A DNA stretch of 64,000 nt from contig NZ_CP050698.1 of NCBI RefSeq assembly GCF_005116655.2, forward strand, positions 1,442,001 to 1,506,000, given 5' to 3'. Position 1 is the first letter of the stretch. Each line of letters starts with the position of its first letter. Positions 52,838-63,640 of this stretch are shown one piece after another. Made by a program: the position numbers and the translations under genes. The notes below the pieces were generated by a model. It made no database searches, was not told the DNA's origin, and was given only the letters and a program-made list of their open reading frames with translations. This stretch comes from Desulfosediminicola flagellatus (GTDB taxonomy: Bacteria; Desulfobacterota; Desulfobulbia; Desulfobulbales; Desulfocapsaceae).

Positions 52838-55285
52838 TTATGCCTTCTTGCGTGGCTTGCGCGGTGGAAATTCAAAACTGATTTTTCCATTTTTGGCAAT
52901 GAGCAAGTAGGCGTCAAACGGTCTTCTCTTCTTGGAAATAAAGCCTGTAATTAATTCTGTTTTCCCATTTGTGAGAAGTTGATTTATGTTAGCAGGTTGA
53001 ATTTCTTTTGAAAGAATTATTTTACCAATTTTTAGTCCTTTTTTGTCATCTCCGTCAAGAGCTGACTCAGACATGTAGCCGACAGGTGTTTCATAAACGG
53101 GGGTGTTGTCAATAGGCGAGTTACCAAGTGACGGTCCCTGTTTAATAGCTTCAATATCCAGATCGTCAGTGGAGTCGGCGAACATAAAGTCCACTTTCTT
53201 GTTGGTAATCTTAACTGAAGCGGTAAATTGTTTACCCCGTTTTGACCGGAAATCACTAAAGGGCCCAAGTGTTTCTCCCTTAAGGAGGCAGACGATTTCG
53301 TCTTCACTCATGACGCGACCACCAAGTATTTTTCGTAAGGATATCGATTCATCTTCAGATATCCAGGCAGTAGGGGTGCTGAAAAAACGGATACCATTAA
53401 CAGGGCTGAATGGAGCTTCAGCCCGGACTTCTGTTTTTTCAAAGTTTTTAATCTGATTGGTTATATGGGCAGTGAGGTCACGAATATCTTTCATGAAACG
53501 CTCACGAGTCATTTGGCCCCGTAATATCTGGTTGAGTTTATATTCCCACTCGCCGGTCATCTCTGGAGATGCAAGAACTTCGATTTTCATAGCTTCAAGC
53601 AGTGAAAGCAGCTCAAATGCTTTTCCTGTTGGAGTAAGTTCCTTACCCTCTCTGACCAGATATTTCTCATGAAGGAGTTTTTCAATGATTGCTGCACGTG
53701 TGGCCGGTGTTCCGAGACCACGTTCTTTCATTGCATCAGCAAGCCCTTCATCGTCGATAAGCTTGTCAGAATTCTCCATGGCCGAAAGGAGTGTTGCTTC
53801 TGTGAATCTTGGCGGCGGTGTTGTTTCCTTACTTTCTTTTTCAACTTCAGTACACAGAACTTCTGCTCCGTCAGGGAGTGGTTGCAGGAGTTTCTCGGCT
53901 TCTGCACCTCCACCATAGATAGCTTTCCATCCAGCCTCAAGGAGTATTTTCCCTTCAGTGATGAAGGTTTCTTCCTGTACTATTGAGAGCCTTTTTGTGT
54001 TCTGATACACCGCTGCAGGGTAAAATACTGCAAGAAATCGCTGAACGATCATCTGATATATCTTTTCTTCGGGCTCAGAGAGTTTGGAAGGGATAACATT
54101 GGTAGGGATAATCGCGTGGTGGTCAGAAACCTTTGCATTATTGAAAATGCGTTTATCCGCTTTTATATACCCTTTTTCAAGAGAAATTCCCGCATATTTA
54201 GCAAACTTCCATTCTGTCTGCTTTTTTGTTGTTTTTATCGCAGTCTGGACATAATCCTCGGGGAGGAATCTGCTATCAGTACGAGGATACGTTAATACTT
54301 TATGCTTTTCGTACAATGCCTGGGCAAGTCCCAGAGTATTTTTTGCAGAAAAACCAAATCTTGAGTTTGCTTCGCGCTGGAGAGCTGTCAAATCATAGAG
54401 TTGGGGTGAGTTTTGGGTAGAACGTTTGCTGGTTTCTTTGACGTCAGCGGGTTTTCCTGAACATTTTTCTATGATCGAAACAGATTTTTCCGGCTCCCAG
54501 ATTCGGTCAGCCTTGGCGTAAGCGTTATTCGGGTCTTTTTTGAAGTGTGGATCTATCCATTTACCGGTATAACGGCTTCCATCTGCATCGAAAGTGGCCA
54601 GCAGGTTGTCGTATGGCACGGGAACAAATGCACGGCGAAAATTTTCCCGCTTAACAATAAGAGAGAGAGTTGGTGTCTGCACCCGACCACATGGCGTCAG
54701 GAAAAAACCACCTTTTCGTGAGTTGAAGCCTGTCAGAGCTCTGGTAGCATTGATACCTATCAGCCAATCAGACTCGGAGCGGCAAAGGGCTGTATCTTCG
54801 AGAGCTGTCATTTCATCGTTGCTGCGAAGGGAATCAAATCCTTTCTTGATGGCATCTGTGGTCATTGACTGAAGCCATAAGCGCTTAAAACTCTTGCGTG
54901 CTACGGAATTGTTCCACACATAATTAATTATGTATTTGAAGATGAGCTCGCCCTCACGCCCGGCATCACACGCATTAATAATTTCTACGACATCTTTGCG
55001 ACGAATGAGTTTTTGGAGCACGTTGAGCTGACTTTTAGTGCCATCAAGTCCTTTGAGTGGAAATTTTTCCGGCAGAATAGGAAGGGTCTCCATATTCCAC
55101 TTCTGATATACGGGATCAATCTCTTCGGGATAGCAGATGGATACAAGATGGCCGATAGCGTATGAGACTATATATTCGTCACTTTCATAGTGTGTTTTGA
55201 ATTTTTTAAATTTACCGGGGAGGACTTTGACAAGGTCGCCGGCAACGCTTGGCTTTTCTGCTATTATGAGTGTTTTTACCGTCAT
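52838..55285 (-). CDS. topB: DNA topoisomerase III (type IA)
   Basis: An 815-residue type IA topoisomerase that decatenates DNA and resolves recombination structures. The TOPRIM domain (LIIAEKPSVAGDL, DAGREGELI) starts the protein; the active-site Tyr lies in LTYPRTDSRFLPEDY (about 331). The C-terminal part carries beta-rich repeats without the zinc cysteines of TopA. It is chromosomal here, with no plasmid genes near. Divergent from the rimP cluster. Confidence 0.93.
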   Translation of the reverse strand: MTVKTLIIAEKPSVAGDLVKVLPGKFKKFKTHYESDEYIVSYAIGHLVSICYPEEIDPVYQKWNMETLPILPEKFPLKGLDGTKSQLNVLQKLIRRKDVVEIINACDAGREGELIFKYIINYVWNNSVARKSFKRLWLQSMTTDAIKKGFDSLRSNDEMTALEDTALCRSESDWLIGINATRALTGFNSRKGGFFLTPCGRVQTPTLSLIVKRENFRRAFVPVPYDNLLATFDADGSRYTGKWIDPHFKKDPNNAYAKADRIWEPEKSVSIIEKCSGKPADVKETSKRSTQNSPQLYDLTALQREANSRFGFSAKNTLGLAQALYEKHKVLTYPRTDSRFLPEDYVQTAIKTTKKQTEWKFAKYAGISLEKGYIKADKRIFNNAKVSDHHAIIPTNVIPSKLSEPEEKIYQMIVQRFLAVFYPAAVYQNTKRLSIVQEETFITEGKILLEAGWKAIYGGGAEAEKLLQPLPDGAEVLCTEVEKESKETTPPPRFTEATLLSAMENSDKLIDDEGLADAMKERGLGTPATRAAIIEKLLHEKYLVREGKELTPTGKAFELLSLLEAMKIEVLASPEMTGEWEYKLNQILRGQMTRERFMKDIRDLTAHITNQIKNFEKTEVRAEAPFSPVNGIRFFSTPTAWISEDESISLRKILGGRVMSEDEIVCLLKGETLGPFSDFRSKRGKQFTASVKITNKKVDFMFADSTDDLDIEAIKQGPSLGNSPIDNTPVYETPVGYMSESALDGDDKKGLKIGKIILSKEIQPANINQLLTNGKTELITGFISKKRRPFDAYLLIAKNGKISFEFPPRKPRKKA

Positions 55286-55743
55286 ATTATATAAGGGGTG
55301 AAAGTTGGCTGGATGAGTTTTCAGTCCGACCGCTCACCGTTGTAAGCTCACGATGGTTATAAGAGCATATAGGAATAGAGTAGGTTTGGCAATTCGTGAA
55401 AACTCATGCTTAACCCTGAACTGACAAATTCGTGTATTGACTGAGGGGCATACCCTCGTAGAAATAGAAGGTTGTTCTATAAGCCAGTTTGCAGTTTGTC
55501 AAATGTATTTTCAAATATTTTTATAGCATAGCGGCTGTTTCAAGCGGTAATTATATTACGAATTTGTTGTAATCCCGTTGGGGTTGGGCTACTTAAAGTA
55601 GCTGGCAGCAATGTTTATTTAGAGTTCAAAATCATCCTATGAATGATTTATTGCTAGCTTTCAGTGACTTTTTTTAACAGAATTGCAAGAATATACGTTA
55701 GTAACTTTCACTGCTTTGCCAATGCGTATTGCATGCTTCGCAC
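55286..55743. other. Non-coding gap between topB and the rimP leader
   Basis: Nothing convincing in about 450 bp. No ORF with a ribosome site and no repeat copy is seen. It must contain the topB promoter on the minus strand. Confidence 0.4.
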
Positions 55744-55772
55744 TTGACAGGGGGGGAGTTATGTGTTTAATT
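55744..55772 (+). promoter_or_regulatory. Candidate sigma-70 promoter ahead of rimP
   Basis: TTGACA (55744-55749) with a 16-17 base spacer and TTTAAT/TTAATT. The predicted start is about 55779, giving a roughly 185 nt transcript to the terminator at 55963. Confidence 0.55.
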
Positions 55773-55778
55773 TGTTCA

Positions 55779-55963
55779 ATTGAAAGGCCGGGTTTTCATA
55801 ACAATCAGGTCGCTAGTCACTGCAGTTCAGGTGTCTGGCATTTCTCTCGTCTTTCAATAGGTTGGTTTGTTGCAGAGGCAAGAAATTAACCTGATTCGCT
55901 GGCATATTTCCGGTGTTCGTTTGCTGGAAGGATTTTGAAAGTGGGCTTTGCCCGCTTTTTTTT
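55779..55963 (+). ncRNA. Candidate structured RNA or rimP-operon leader
   Basis: Between the promoter and a strong terminator lie nested pairings: CCGG 55788-55791 with 55910-55913; AATCAGGT 55803-55810 with ACCTGATT 55889-55896; CTGCA 55820-55824 with TGCAG 55871-55875. A mutually exclusive alternative pairs ATTGAAAG 55779-55786 with CTTTCAAT 55851-55858. Size and rod-like nesting resemble 6S RNA, but no conserved 6S sequence was confirmed. It may instead be an attenuating leader of the rimP-nusA operon. No ORF with a ribosome site is present. Confidence 0.45.
55938..55963 (+). terminator. Intrinsic terminator 100 bp upstream of rimP
   Basis: AAAGTGGGC / GCCCGCTTT (one G-U) with a TTT loop, followed directly by a run of T to 55963. 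It ends the candidate RNA or attenuates the downstream operon. Confidence 0.85.
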
Positions 55964-56060
55964 ATGTCTGATTGCCGGTGTTAATAATAAATATGTGTGT
56001 AATTTAATCCGGTTAGAAAAAATTTAAATTTGCACCTCATGTCGACCAGGTGCCGTGCTG

Positions 56061-56516
56061 ATGAGTGAATTTGTAATAGAAAAAATTGAAGAGTTTGCCG
56101 CAACCTTACTACCTGCGATGGGCCTTGAGCTGGTTGAAGTTCAATTTCGCCGTGAAGGGCATGGGTGGGTGTTGAGGGTGTTTATAGACGCTGTGGATGG
56201 CATCACTGTTGAGCACTGCGCCGATGTAAGTCGTGAAGTGAGTGTTTTTCTTGATGTTGAAGAGTTGATTGATCATCCGTTTAACCTTGAGGTCTCTTCG
56301 CCGGGCGTCGAAAGGGCACTAAATACTTTAGCTGATTTTGAACGACACATCGGCAAAAAATCCCGAATTAGAATGCGGGAGACAGTTGATGGACAGAAAG
56401 TTTTCGTGGGAATTATTCATCAGGCAGATGAGGAAGCAGTTGAGTTGCTACTGGAAGATGAAAGCGTGGTCCGGCTACCTGTTGAGTTCATCAGGAAAGC
56501 TCGTCTGTCATTATAG
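56061..56516 (+). CDS. rimP: Ribosome maturation factor RimP
   Basis: A 151-residue 30S assembly factor. LLPAMGLELVEVQF, LRVFIDAVDGITVEHCADVSREV, and SSPGVERAL are conserved. ATG at 56061 or GTG at 56055 can serve as start (AGGTG upstream). It is the first gene of the rimP-nusA-infB cluster. Confidence 0.94.
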   Translation: MSEFVIEKIEEFAATLLPAMGLELVEVQFRREGHGWVLRVFIDAVDGITVEHCADVSREVSVFLDVEELIDHPFNLEVSSPGVERALNTLADFERHIGKKSRIRMRETVDGQKVFVGIIHQADEEAVELLLEDESVVRLPVEFIRKARLSL

Positions 56517-56605
56517 AATCTGGACTGCAATAGAAATTCAGGAATACTGAATGCGGATTTCCTCATGCAGGTAGAGGCAGGAAGTAATAAGCATGGAGCA
56601 AGAGA

Positions 56606-58036
56606 ATGGTATCGGAGCTTAAGCGCATAATCGACCAGATCAGCAGGGATCGCGGGTTTGACAAACGGTTGCTTGTCGAAGCAATTGAAGAGGCAGTCCA
56701 GTCTGCCGCAAGAAAAAAACTTGGCAGCCGAAGGGATATCGAGGTTCGTTACAATGACGAATTTGGCGAAGTCGAGGTGTTCCAATTCCGCAGTGTTGTG
56801 GAGGAACCCGAAGACGAGCAAACCGAAATAGCCTACGAGGAAGCAATCGCTCTTGATCCTGATGTTCAGATGGGCGATGAGCTTGGCGAGAAGATGGAAG
56901 ACATTACGGATCTTGGCAGGATTGCAGCTCAATCAGCCAAACAGGTAATTATCCATAAAATGAAGGATGCCGAGCGTGAAGTTATTTTTGAGATGTTTAA
57001 AGATCGGCAGGGTGAAGTTGTAAGTGGTATTGTTCAGCGTTTCGAGCGAGGTAACATGATAGTTAACCTTGGCCGAACTGATGCAATACTCCCGAAAGAT
57101 CAACAAATCCCTAAAAGATCGTTCAAGCAGGGTGACCGTATTCGTGCTTATCTTATGGATGTTCGACAGAATGCCAGGGATTCGCAACTTATTCTTTCAC
57201 GGACCTGTGATGATTTTCTCGGTAAATTGTTTCAGATGGAAGTTCCTGAAATTGCTGAGGGAATTGTGAGGATTATGGGCGTTAGTCGTGAGCCTGGATT
57301 CAGAGCAAAAATAGCTGTAAGTTCTTCAGAGAGTGATGTTGATCCTGTTGGTGCCTGTGTAGGTATGAAAGGATCGAGGGTTCAGAACGTGGTTCAGGAA
57401 CTTCAGGGAGAACGAATTGATATCGTAACATGGTCTCCTGATCCTGCGAAATATGTCTATAATGCGCTCGCTCCGGCACATGTGAGTATGGTGCGGGTAG
57501 ATGAAGACGCAAATTCAATGCTTGTTGTAGTACCGAATGACCAGTTGTCGCTTGCCATTGGTCGCCAGGGGCAGAATGTTCGACTGGCGTCAAGGCTGCT
57601 TGGTTGGAGAATTGACGTAAAGAGTGAACAGCGATGGAACAATCTTCAGGATGCCGGCTATCAGACGATTCTGGCACTTCCCGGAGTTGAAGAGTCTCTT
57701 GCTGATCAGATTTTTGCAAAAGGAATTACTTCAGTTGCCGATTTGGCAACAAAGAGTGTTGAAGATTTGCTGGTGATTAGGCAATTAGATACCGAAACTG
57801 CAGGACGTCTTCTTGCTGCTGCTAAAATTGCAGCAGCAGATATGCCGCCTTTACCAACCGAGCCTGAAGCCGATGAGATTGAAGTAACCGGTGAAACGGA
57901 CGTGGTAGAAGCTGTTGATACGGATCAGTCTGAAATTGAAGAAGAAGTTCAGGTGTTACCGGAAGAAGAGGGAAGCGAGGTTGAAAGTGATAACTCGGAT
58001 TCTGATTCTTCAGATACTGAAGTAGAGCAGCAATAA
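56606..58036 (+). CDS. nusA: Transcription termination/antitermination factor NusA
   Basis: A 476-residue RNA polymerase-binding factor. N-terminal domain, S1 domain (EVVSGIVQRFERGNMIVNLG), KH1 and KH2 (PVGACVGMKGSRVQNV, LAIGRQGQNVRLASRL), helix-hairpin-helix-like region, and an acidic C-terminal tail. GGAG lies 7 bases before the ATG. Rather than the two AR domains of E. coli there is one HhH-like segment and the acidic tail. Confidence 0.96.
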   Translation: MVSELKRIIDQISRDRGFDKRLLVEAIEEAVQSAARKKLGSRRDIEVRYNDEFGEVEVFQFRSVVEEPEDEQTEIAYEEAIALDPDVQMGDELGEKMEDITDLGRIAAQSAKQVIIHKMKDAEREVIFEMFKDRQGEVVSGIVQRFERGNMIVNLGRTDAILPKDQQIPKRSFKQGDRIRAYLMDVRQNARDSQLILSRTCDDFLGKLFQMEVPEIAEGIVRIMGVSREPGFRAKIAVSSSESDVDPVGACVGMKGSRVQNVVQELQGERIDIVTWSPDPAKYVYNALAPAHVSMVRVDEDANSMLVVVPNDQLSLAIGRQGQNVRLASRLLGWRIDVKSEQRWNNLQDAGYQTILALPGVEESLADQIFAKGITSVADLATKSVEDLLVIRQLDTETAGRLLAAAKIAAADMPPLPTEPEADEIEVTGETDVVEAVDTDQSEIEEEVQVLPEEEGSEVESDNSDSDSSDTEVEQQ

Positions 58037-58047
58037 CAGGTTCGTAA

Positions 58048-58254
58048 GTGAGAGAACCGATTCGAACTTGTATGGCATGTGGGCAAAAAAACGCAAAAAC
58101 CAATCTGATGCGTTTTGTATGGCACAATGATGCCCCAATGCCAGATAAGTCTGGATATAAATCTGGCAGGGGGGCTTACTGCTGCAAGTCTGAAAAATGT
58201 ATGCAGAAGTTCCTAAAGCAGAACAAAAAATGGAAAAGAGTATTTCGCCTTTAA
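58048..58254 (+). CDS. YlxR (DUF448) RNA-binding protein
   Basis: A 68-residue protein with RTCMACGQK near the start and GRGAYCC later, typical of YlxR. It is found between nusA and infB in many bacteria and may regulate RNase P or translation. GTG start. Confidence 0.92.
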   Translation: MREPIRTCMACGQKNAKTNLMRFVWHNDAPMPDKSGYKSGRGAYCCKSEKCMQKFLKQNKKWKRVFRL

Positions 58255-58359
58255 GGAAATAGTATCTATAATAGCTCATAAGGACGGAAAAACACCGCTG
58301 ACGGAGTTTCCATTCCATGGGTTGGATGGCTTGGAGAGAAGGAAATACGGGAGTAAAGA

Positions 58360-61251
58360 ATGAGCAGGGTTAGGATTTATGAACTGGCCAAAGAGGCCGG
58401 AATGAGCAGCAAAGCGTTAGCTGATAAGCTGGTGGACGAAGGGTATGATATTAAAGGCCATAGTTCCACAGTGGATGAAGAGACAGCTGCCCGAATCCGT
58501 AAGACAGTATTAAAGGATTCAGACACGGAAATGGTCGAAAAGAGAATCAGTGGAGATCAGGGAGCAACTGTGATTCGTCGCAGGTCTACAGTTATACGCC
58601 GAAAAGCAAAAGCAGACGCTGACGATGCTGAAGATGCCGATCAGATCGACACGGATTCTGAAGATTCGTATGAGTATGATGCTGATGATGAGGCAATACT
58701 TCGGGACATGGCTAATGATGATGCTGATGAATTCGATGAACATGATGTTGCTGAGCAAGCAGATGAATCTTCTAAGCCTGAACCTGTTGCTCCACGAAAC
58801 GACAACGTCGCCAGAGTAATCGCAAGGCCGGAAGTCAAGGTGACCCCAGCCGTTGAACCTGTTGAAGCAGTGACCCCTAAGGTTGAAGAAACTGCTCATG
58901 TTGAAGCTGCGCCGGAAGACGAAATAGCGTCCAGCGGTACTGAAACTGTGCAGGAAACACCTGTAGAACCAACCTCAGCCGGAGCTGAAGTGATAGAATC
59001 TGTAAAGAAAACCGAAGAACGGACTACTGCGAATAAGGCAGAAAAGCCAGCTAAAGAAGTTACGTCTGCAAAATCCGTAAAGCCTGAGAAAAAACCAGTT
59101 AAGCCGGCTCAAAATCCAGCTCGAAAAGGTATGGCCCGGATTGTGGGTACCATAGAACTTCCTATCGAAAAAGAGGCAGCTCCCTCCAGGCATCGCAAAA
59201 AACCGGTTAAGCCTTCTACTGCTCCCCGTAAACCACGTCCTGCTCAGCCAGCGAATGGCGGACCTGTTCCACCAGCACCTGTAGCAGATGCAGCACGCGG
59301 AAAAAAACGTGGCAAGCGTGGAGCTGATGCGACTGCTGAGGACAAACGTCGTCAGAAGGGTGGGAAGAAGGGCGGCAAAAATGTCAAGTTTACCCATTTT
59401 GGTGATGATTATAATCGCAGTCATGGTAAACGCGGCAGAAAAGGCAGAGGGGCGAAAGAGAGACTTGTACAGCCTGCTGCTGAGATGAAGGCCAGCAAAA
59501 GACGTATTGTCATTTATGAAACCATGAGTGTAAGTGAGCTTGCCAGCCGCATGCGGATTAAGGCGAGTGAGGTTATAGCAAAACTTATGGGTCTTGGTGT
59601 TATGGCGACAATCAACCAAGCTGTTGATGTTGATACCGCAACCTTGATTGCAGCGGATTTTGGCTACGAAGTAGAGCAGGGTATTACTGAGGAAATCGGT
59701 ATCCAGTTGCTTGAAGAGACTCAGGAGGGTGGAGAAGTTGAAGCACGTTCTCCTGTTGTTACTGTCATGGGTCACGTTGATCACGGTAAAACCTCAATTC
59801 TTGATGCTATTCGGAAAACTGACGTTGCTGAGGGCGAGGCTGGAGGTATTACTCAGCATATAGGTGCATATCACGTGCGTTCAAGTGCCGGCGATGTCAC
59901 ATTTGTAGATACTCCAGGCCATGCCGCGTTTACTGAGATGCGCTCACGAGGAGCACAGGTCACAGACCTTGTTATTCTTGTTGTAGCAGCTGATGATGGC
60001 GTGATGGATCAGACCCGTGAAGCAATTAACCATGCGCAAGCTGCTGGTGTACCGATTCTTGTAGCTGTAAACAAGATCGATAAGGACAACGCTGATATTG
60101 ATCGAGTTAAGCGTGAGCTTGCTGATTACAACCTTATTCCTGAAGAATGGGGTGGCGAGACAATTTTCTGCGAGACTTCAGCAAAATCTAACATCGGCAT
60201 AGATGAGTTGATGGAATCAATTCAGCTCATGGCTGAAATTCTTGAGCTTAAAGCTGATAAGAAAAGAAATGCAAAAGGTCGGGTTATTGAAGCAAAACTC
60301 GATAAAGGACGAGGTCCTGTTGCCACTGTATTGGTTCAGGAAGGTACTCTGAATGTTGGCGATAACTTTGTTGTCGGTCAGCATGCTGGTAAAGTTCGTG
60401 CGATGCTGGATGATCGGGGTCGCAATATCATGAGTGCCGGACCTGCTATACCTGTTGAGGTTCATGGCCTTTCAGGTGTTCCACTGGCTGGTGACGAATT
60501 TATTGTTGTTACCGATGAGAAGATGGCGAAAAATGTCAGCCAGGTACGTGCGATGAAAGCACGTGAGGTTGAACTTGGTTCAATTAGTAAAATCTCTCTT
60601 GATAAACTCTTTGAGCAAATGAGTGAAGGTGAGGTTCAGGAACTGCGCGTTATTCTTCGTGCTGATGTTCAGGGAACTCTTGAAGCTTTTGCCAAGGCTG
60701 CGGAAGAATTATCAACCAAGTCTATCAAGGTTCGTGTACTTCATGAAGGCACAGGAACGATTACTGAATCAGACATTTTGCTTGCCTCGGCATCAGAAGC
60801 AATCATTATAGGGTTCAATGTTCGTCCGAGCATGAAGGTTAAAGAGCTTGCAACCAAAGAAAATGTTGATGTTCGCTCTTACGATGTAATCTACCACGCT
60901 CTTGATGATATCAGGAAAGCGATGGTAGGTATGCTCGAGCCTACCTATGAAGAAGACGTTATTGGTACTGCTGAGGTTAGAGAAACATTCGGTGTACCAA
61001 AAATCGGCACCATCGCTGGTTGTGGTGTAATGGATGGCAAGATTCAGAGAAATGCAGGTGTTCGCGTTCTTCGTGATGGCGTTGTCATTTACACTGGTAA
61101 GATCAGTTCCCTCAGGCGCTTCAAAGATGATGTTAAAGAAGTGGCCTCTGGTTACGAATGTGGAATTGGTGTTGAAAACTTTAATGATATCAAAGTTGGT
61201 GATCACCTCGAAGCATTTGTTATGCTTGAGGTAGAAGCGACTCTGGAGTAG
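58360..61251 (+). CDS. infB: Translation initiation factor IF-2
   Basis: A 963-residue GTPase that positions fMet-tRNA on the 30S subunit. It begins with an IF2-N helical motif ([20 protein letters not shown]), then a long charged Glu/Pro/Lys-rich linker (about 60-380) and a second IF2-N-like motif ([20 protein letters not shown]). The G domain has GHVDHGKTS at about 470, [11 protein letters not shown] and NKIDK. The C-terminal domains are complete. GGGAG lies about 6 bases before the ATG. The long linker is variable among bacteria. Confidence 0.97.
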   Translation: MSRVRIYELAKEAGMSSKALADKLVDEGYDIKGHSSTVDEETAARIRKTVLKDSDTEMVEKRISGDQGATVIRRRSTVIRRKAKADADDAEDADQIDTDSEDSYEYDADDEAILRDMANDDADEFDEHDVAEQADESSKPEPVAPRNDNVARVIARPEVKVTPAVEPVEAVTPKVEETAHVEAAPEDEIASSGTETVQETPVEPTSAGAEVIESVKKTEERTTANKAEKPAKEVTSAKSVKPEKKPVKPAQNPARKGMARIVGTIELPIEKEAAPSRHRKKPVKPSTAPRKPRPAQPANGGPVPPAPVADAARGKKRGKRGADATAEDKRRQKGGKKGGKNVKFTHFGDDYNRSHGKRGRKGRGAKERLVQPAAEMKASKRRIVIYETMSVSELASRMRIKASEVIAKLMGLGVMATINQAVDVDTATLIAADFGYEVEQGITEEIGIQLLEETQEGGEVEARSPVVTVMGHVDHGKTSILDAIRKTDVAEGEAGGITQHIGAYHVRSSAGDVTFVDTPGHAAFTEMRSRGAQVTDLVILVVAADDGVMDQTREAINHAQAAGVPILVAVNKIDKDNADIDRVKRELADYNLIPEEWGGETIFCETSAKSNIGIDELMESIQLMAEILELKADKKRNAKGRVIEAKLDKGRGPVATVLVQEGTLNVGDNFVVGQHAGKVRAMLDDRGRNIMSAGPAIPVEVHGLSGVPLAGDEFIVVTDEKMAKNVSQVRAMKAREVELGSISKISLDKLFEQMSEGEVQELRVILRADVQGTLEAFAKAAEELSTKSIKVRVLHEGTGTITESDILLASASEAIIIGFNVRPSMKVKELATKENVDVRSYDVIYHALDDIRKAMVGMLEPTYEEDVIGTAEVRETFGVPKIGTIAGCGVMDGKIQRNAGVRVLRDGVVIYTGKISSLRRFKDDVKEVASGYECGIGVENFNDIKVGDHLEAFVMLEVEATLE

Positions 61252-61261
61252 TAGGTATAAC

Positions 61262-61681
61262 GTGAGTATTTGGGATCCAAAACAAACGCTGGACTCTGTC
61301 GGCCTCGGCCGACAGGAACAGAAGAGGTCGACAAGGGTGGCTGACGCCATTCGTAATGAGTTGGCGGTATTTATGTTGCAAAAGGTTCGTGATCCAAAGC
61401 TTGCCGAGGTTTCTATCTCGCGAGTGGAGGTCACGGATGACCTGAGAGTGGCACGTATTTTTTTCACCTTGCTTGCTGGGAATAAGCGGGCAAAGGCGAC
61501 TGAAAATTCGCTGCACAAAGCGAAAGGTTTTATGCGAACGCACCTTGCCAAAACGCTGAACATGAGATACACACCTGATCTTCAGTTCAGATATGACGAG
61601 ACTGCAGATAAGGTTGCTCATGTTGAATCCATCTTCCAGGAAATCGAAAACGAACGAAAAGAGCGTGGCGAAGATTCCTGA
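61262..61681 (+). CDS. rbfA: Ribosome-binding factor A
   Basis: A 139-residue cold-associated 30S maturation factor with a KH-like fold: [33 protein letters not shown], and LRFRYDET-like segment. GTG start 10 bp after infB. It overlaps nrnA. Confidence 0.94.
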   Translation: MSIWDPKQTLDSVGLGRQEQKRSTRVADAIRNELAVFMLQKVRDPKLAEVSISRVEVTDDLRVARIFFTLLAGNKRAKATENSLHKAKGFMRTHLAKTLNMRYTPDLQFRYDETADKVAHVESIFQEIENERKERGEDS

Positions 61682-62663
61682 ACTATTGGTAGAAAGAATT
61701 CATTCTGCCGATCGTATTGTTCTACTGACTCATGTGCGCCCTGACGGGGACGCACTTGGGTCATCTTTCGGTTTTGCCGATATCCTTAGAGGTCTCGGCA
61801 AAACTGTCTGTGTTTTTCTTGAGGAAGCTGTATCTCCCCTTTACCAGTTCCTGCCCGGTTGTGATTCTATCGTCACTGATGTTGGTCAAATAGTTGAATT
61901 TACTAAGGAAAGCGGCGCGTGTCTGACAATTGCGCTTGATGCTGGAGATGGTAATCGCCTTGGTATTACTCCGGAAGAACTGAAAAGCCTTGAGCCTGTA
62001 CTGGCAATTGATCATCATAAATCTCACAAAGACTACGGGCTGGGCCGCTGGGTCGACCCGACTAAATCGTCTACTGGAGAAATGATTTATGAGCTTGCAT
62101 TGAAACTCGGTGCCGAGGTTTCGTATGCTGCTGCAGTAAATCTTTATGTTGCTATCTGTACAGATACGGGGTCGTTTAGATACGACTCAACCCTACCGCG
62201 AACCTTCCAGATTGCTTCCGAACTTGTGGAAAAGGGTGTGAAACCTCATGATGTTTCACAGTGTTTGCACGACAATGTAAGTCTGCAAAGGATTAAATTA
62301 CTTAAAGAAGTTTTGGAAACCTTGAAGGTTTATGAAGACGGCAAGCTGGCATTTGTCCATGTGACCGGTGACATGCTTGATCGAAGCGGTGCCAGTACTG
62401 ATGATCTCGAGGGGTTAGTAGATTATCCAAGATCTCTTGGAAGTGTTAAAGTTGCTGTCTTTATTAAAGAGATTATGGAAGGAGAGATTTCTGTGAGTCT
62501 CCGAGCTAAGGGCGAATGTGATGTTGCCGAAGTAGCAAGCCGTTTTAAAGGCGGTGGGCATAGAAATGCAGCAGGTTTTCGTTTTAGTGACAAAACAATT
62601 GATGAGGTTCACTTACTTGTTCTCAATGAGTTAAGTGGTACTTTGAAAAATAGTGTGGAATAG
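61665..62663 (+). CDS. nrnA: DHH phosphoesterase, NrnA-like (oligoribonuclease/pAp phosphatase)
   Basis: A DHH-DHHA1 enzyme of about 333 residues. [38 protein letters not shown], and the terminal [10 protein letters not shown] are all conserved. It degrades nanoRNA and/or converts 3'-phosphoadenosine 5'-phosphate to AMP. Likely GTG start at 61665, overlapping the rbfA end by 17 bp; an upstream in-frame ATG at 61593 would lie deep in rbfA. Confidence 0.9.
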   Translation: MAKIPELLVERIHSADRIVLLTHVRPDGDALGSSFGFADILRGLGKTVCVFLEEAVSPLYQFLPGCDSIVTDVGQIVEFTKESGACLTIALDAGDGNRLGITPEELKSLEPVLAIDHHKSHKDYGLGRWVDPTKSSTGEMIYELALKLGAEVSYAAAVNLYVAICTDTGSFRYDSTLPRTFQIASELVEKGVKPHDVSQCLHDNVSLQRIKLLKEVLETLKVYEDGKLAFVHVTGDMLDRSGASTDDLEGLVDYPRSLGSVKVAVFIKEIMEGEISVSLRAKGECDVAEVASRFKGGGHRNAAGFRFSDKTIDEVHLLVLNELSGTLKNSVE

Positions 62664-62687
62664 TCCGCTCGTAATACGTGTATATTT

Positions 62688-63458
62688 ATGTCAGAGTTTC
62701 ATGCGGGAATATTCCTGATTGATAAGCCTGTTGGACCGTCGTCTTTCACTATGGTCCGGCACATGAGAAAATTACTTGGTATAAAAAAAGTCGGTCATGC
62801 AGGAACGCTTGATCCTTTTGCATCCGGGTTATTGATTGTCTGTGCTGGTAGACCGGCCACCAAGATGATATCATTGTTTATGGATGGCGAGAAAGAGTAT
62901 ATCGCTACCCTTTGCCTCGGTAAACAGACCACAACACTTGACCCTGAAGGCGATGTTGTGGAGGAGCACCCGGTTGGCTCGTTGAAGCACGACAGAATTG
63001 AGGCGTGCCTTGCAAATTACAGAGGGGAACAGATGCAGACTCCCCCTGCATATTCAGCGTTGAAGCATAAAGGAAAACCTTTATATTACTATGCTCGTAA
63101 GGGTATTGAAATTATAAAAGATCCGCGTAAAATTCATATACACGAATTAGAGCGTATTGACAGTTCCTCTGATCTGAGTGGTGATTTCCCCGAGATCACT
63201 GTGCGTGTAGTCTGTAGTAAAGGTACGTATATCAGGACATTAGCAGCAGATATTGGAGACGCACTTGGCTGTGGAGCATACCTTACCGCGTTGAGAAGAA
63301 CTCGAAGCGGTCCTTTTTCCATAGAGCGATCAGTTGATGGAAAGTTGCTTTCAACACCTGAGGAGCGTGAAATGATTCTGCAGAAGATGTTATCGGTTGA
63401 AGATGTCGCTAATCTGTTGCAATATTCTTCAGAGTTGACTATTCTGAAAGATTCGTAA
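62688..63458 (+). CDS. truB: tRNA pseudouridine-55 synthase
   Basis: A 256-residue enzyme forming pseudouridine 55 in the tRNA T-loop. The catalytic Asp lies in GHAGTLDPFASGLL; TPPAYSALKHKGKPLYYYAR and CSKGTYIRTLA are conserved. It is the last gene before rpsO. Confidence 0.96.
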   Translation: MSEFHAGIFLIDKPVGPSSFTMVRHMRKLLGIKKVGHAGTLDPFASGLLIVCAGRPATKMISLFMDGEKEYIATLCLGKQTTTLDPEGDVVEEHPVGSLKHDRIEACLANYRGEQMQTPPAYSALKHKGKPLYYYARKGIEIIKDPRKIHIHELERIDSSSDLSGDFPEITVRVVCSKGTYIRTLAADIGDALGCGAYLTALRRTRSGPFSIERSVDGKLLSTPEEREMILQKMLSVEDVANLLQYSSELTILKDS

Positions 63459-63476
63459 TTGGAAGTTTTTTTTATT

Positions 63477-63514
63477 ATGATTCATTGGGGCACGCCACCT
63501 GTTCAATGAATCAT
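63477..63514 (+). promoter_or_regulatory. Hairpin in the truB-rpsO intergenic leader
   Basis: ATGATTCATTG (63477-63487) pairs perfectly with CAATGAATCAT (63504-63514) around a GC-rich 16-base loop. It is 19 bp past the truB stop with no T-run, so it is not a typical terminator. It may be an S15 autoregulatory structure, an RNA-processing site, or a stabiliser. Confidence 0.45.
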
Positions 63515-63640
63515 GCACCGGTTCAGTAATCTGACCCGGATTTTTGCCTCTGAGTCCATCTAACTCAATGGCGAAAATAAAATTGAAATTAAATTATACC
63601 TATTTGATCATATAGTGCATACCGTAACAGGAGGAATGCT

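Noticed and set aside
55683-55889. Possible 68-residue ORF upstream of rimP
   Set aside because: TTG start without ribosome site, no recognisable sequence, and it overlaps the promoter and RNA structure.
58975-59784. 269-residue antisense reading frame inside infB
   Set aside because: It mirrors the low-complexity linker of IF-2, has no ribosome site and no family resemblance.
60793-61572. 259-residue antisense reading frame over the infB-rbfA junction
   Set aside because: Lies opposite two highly conserved genes; a codon-bias shadow.
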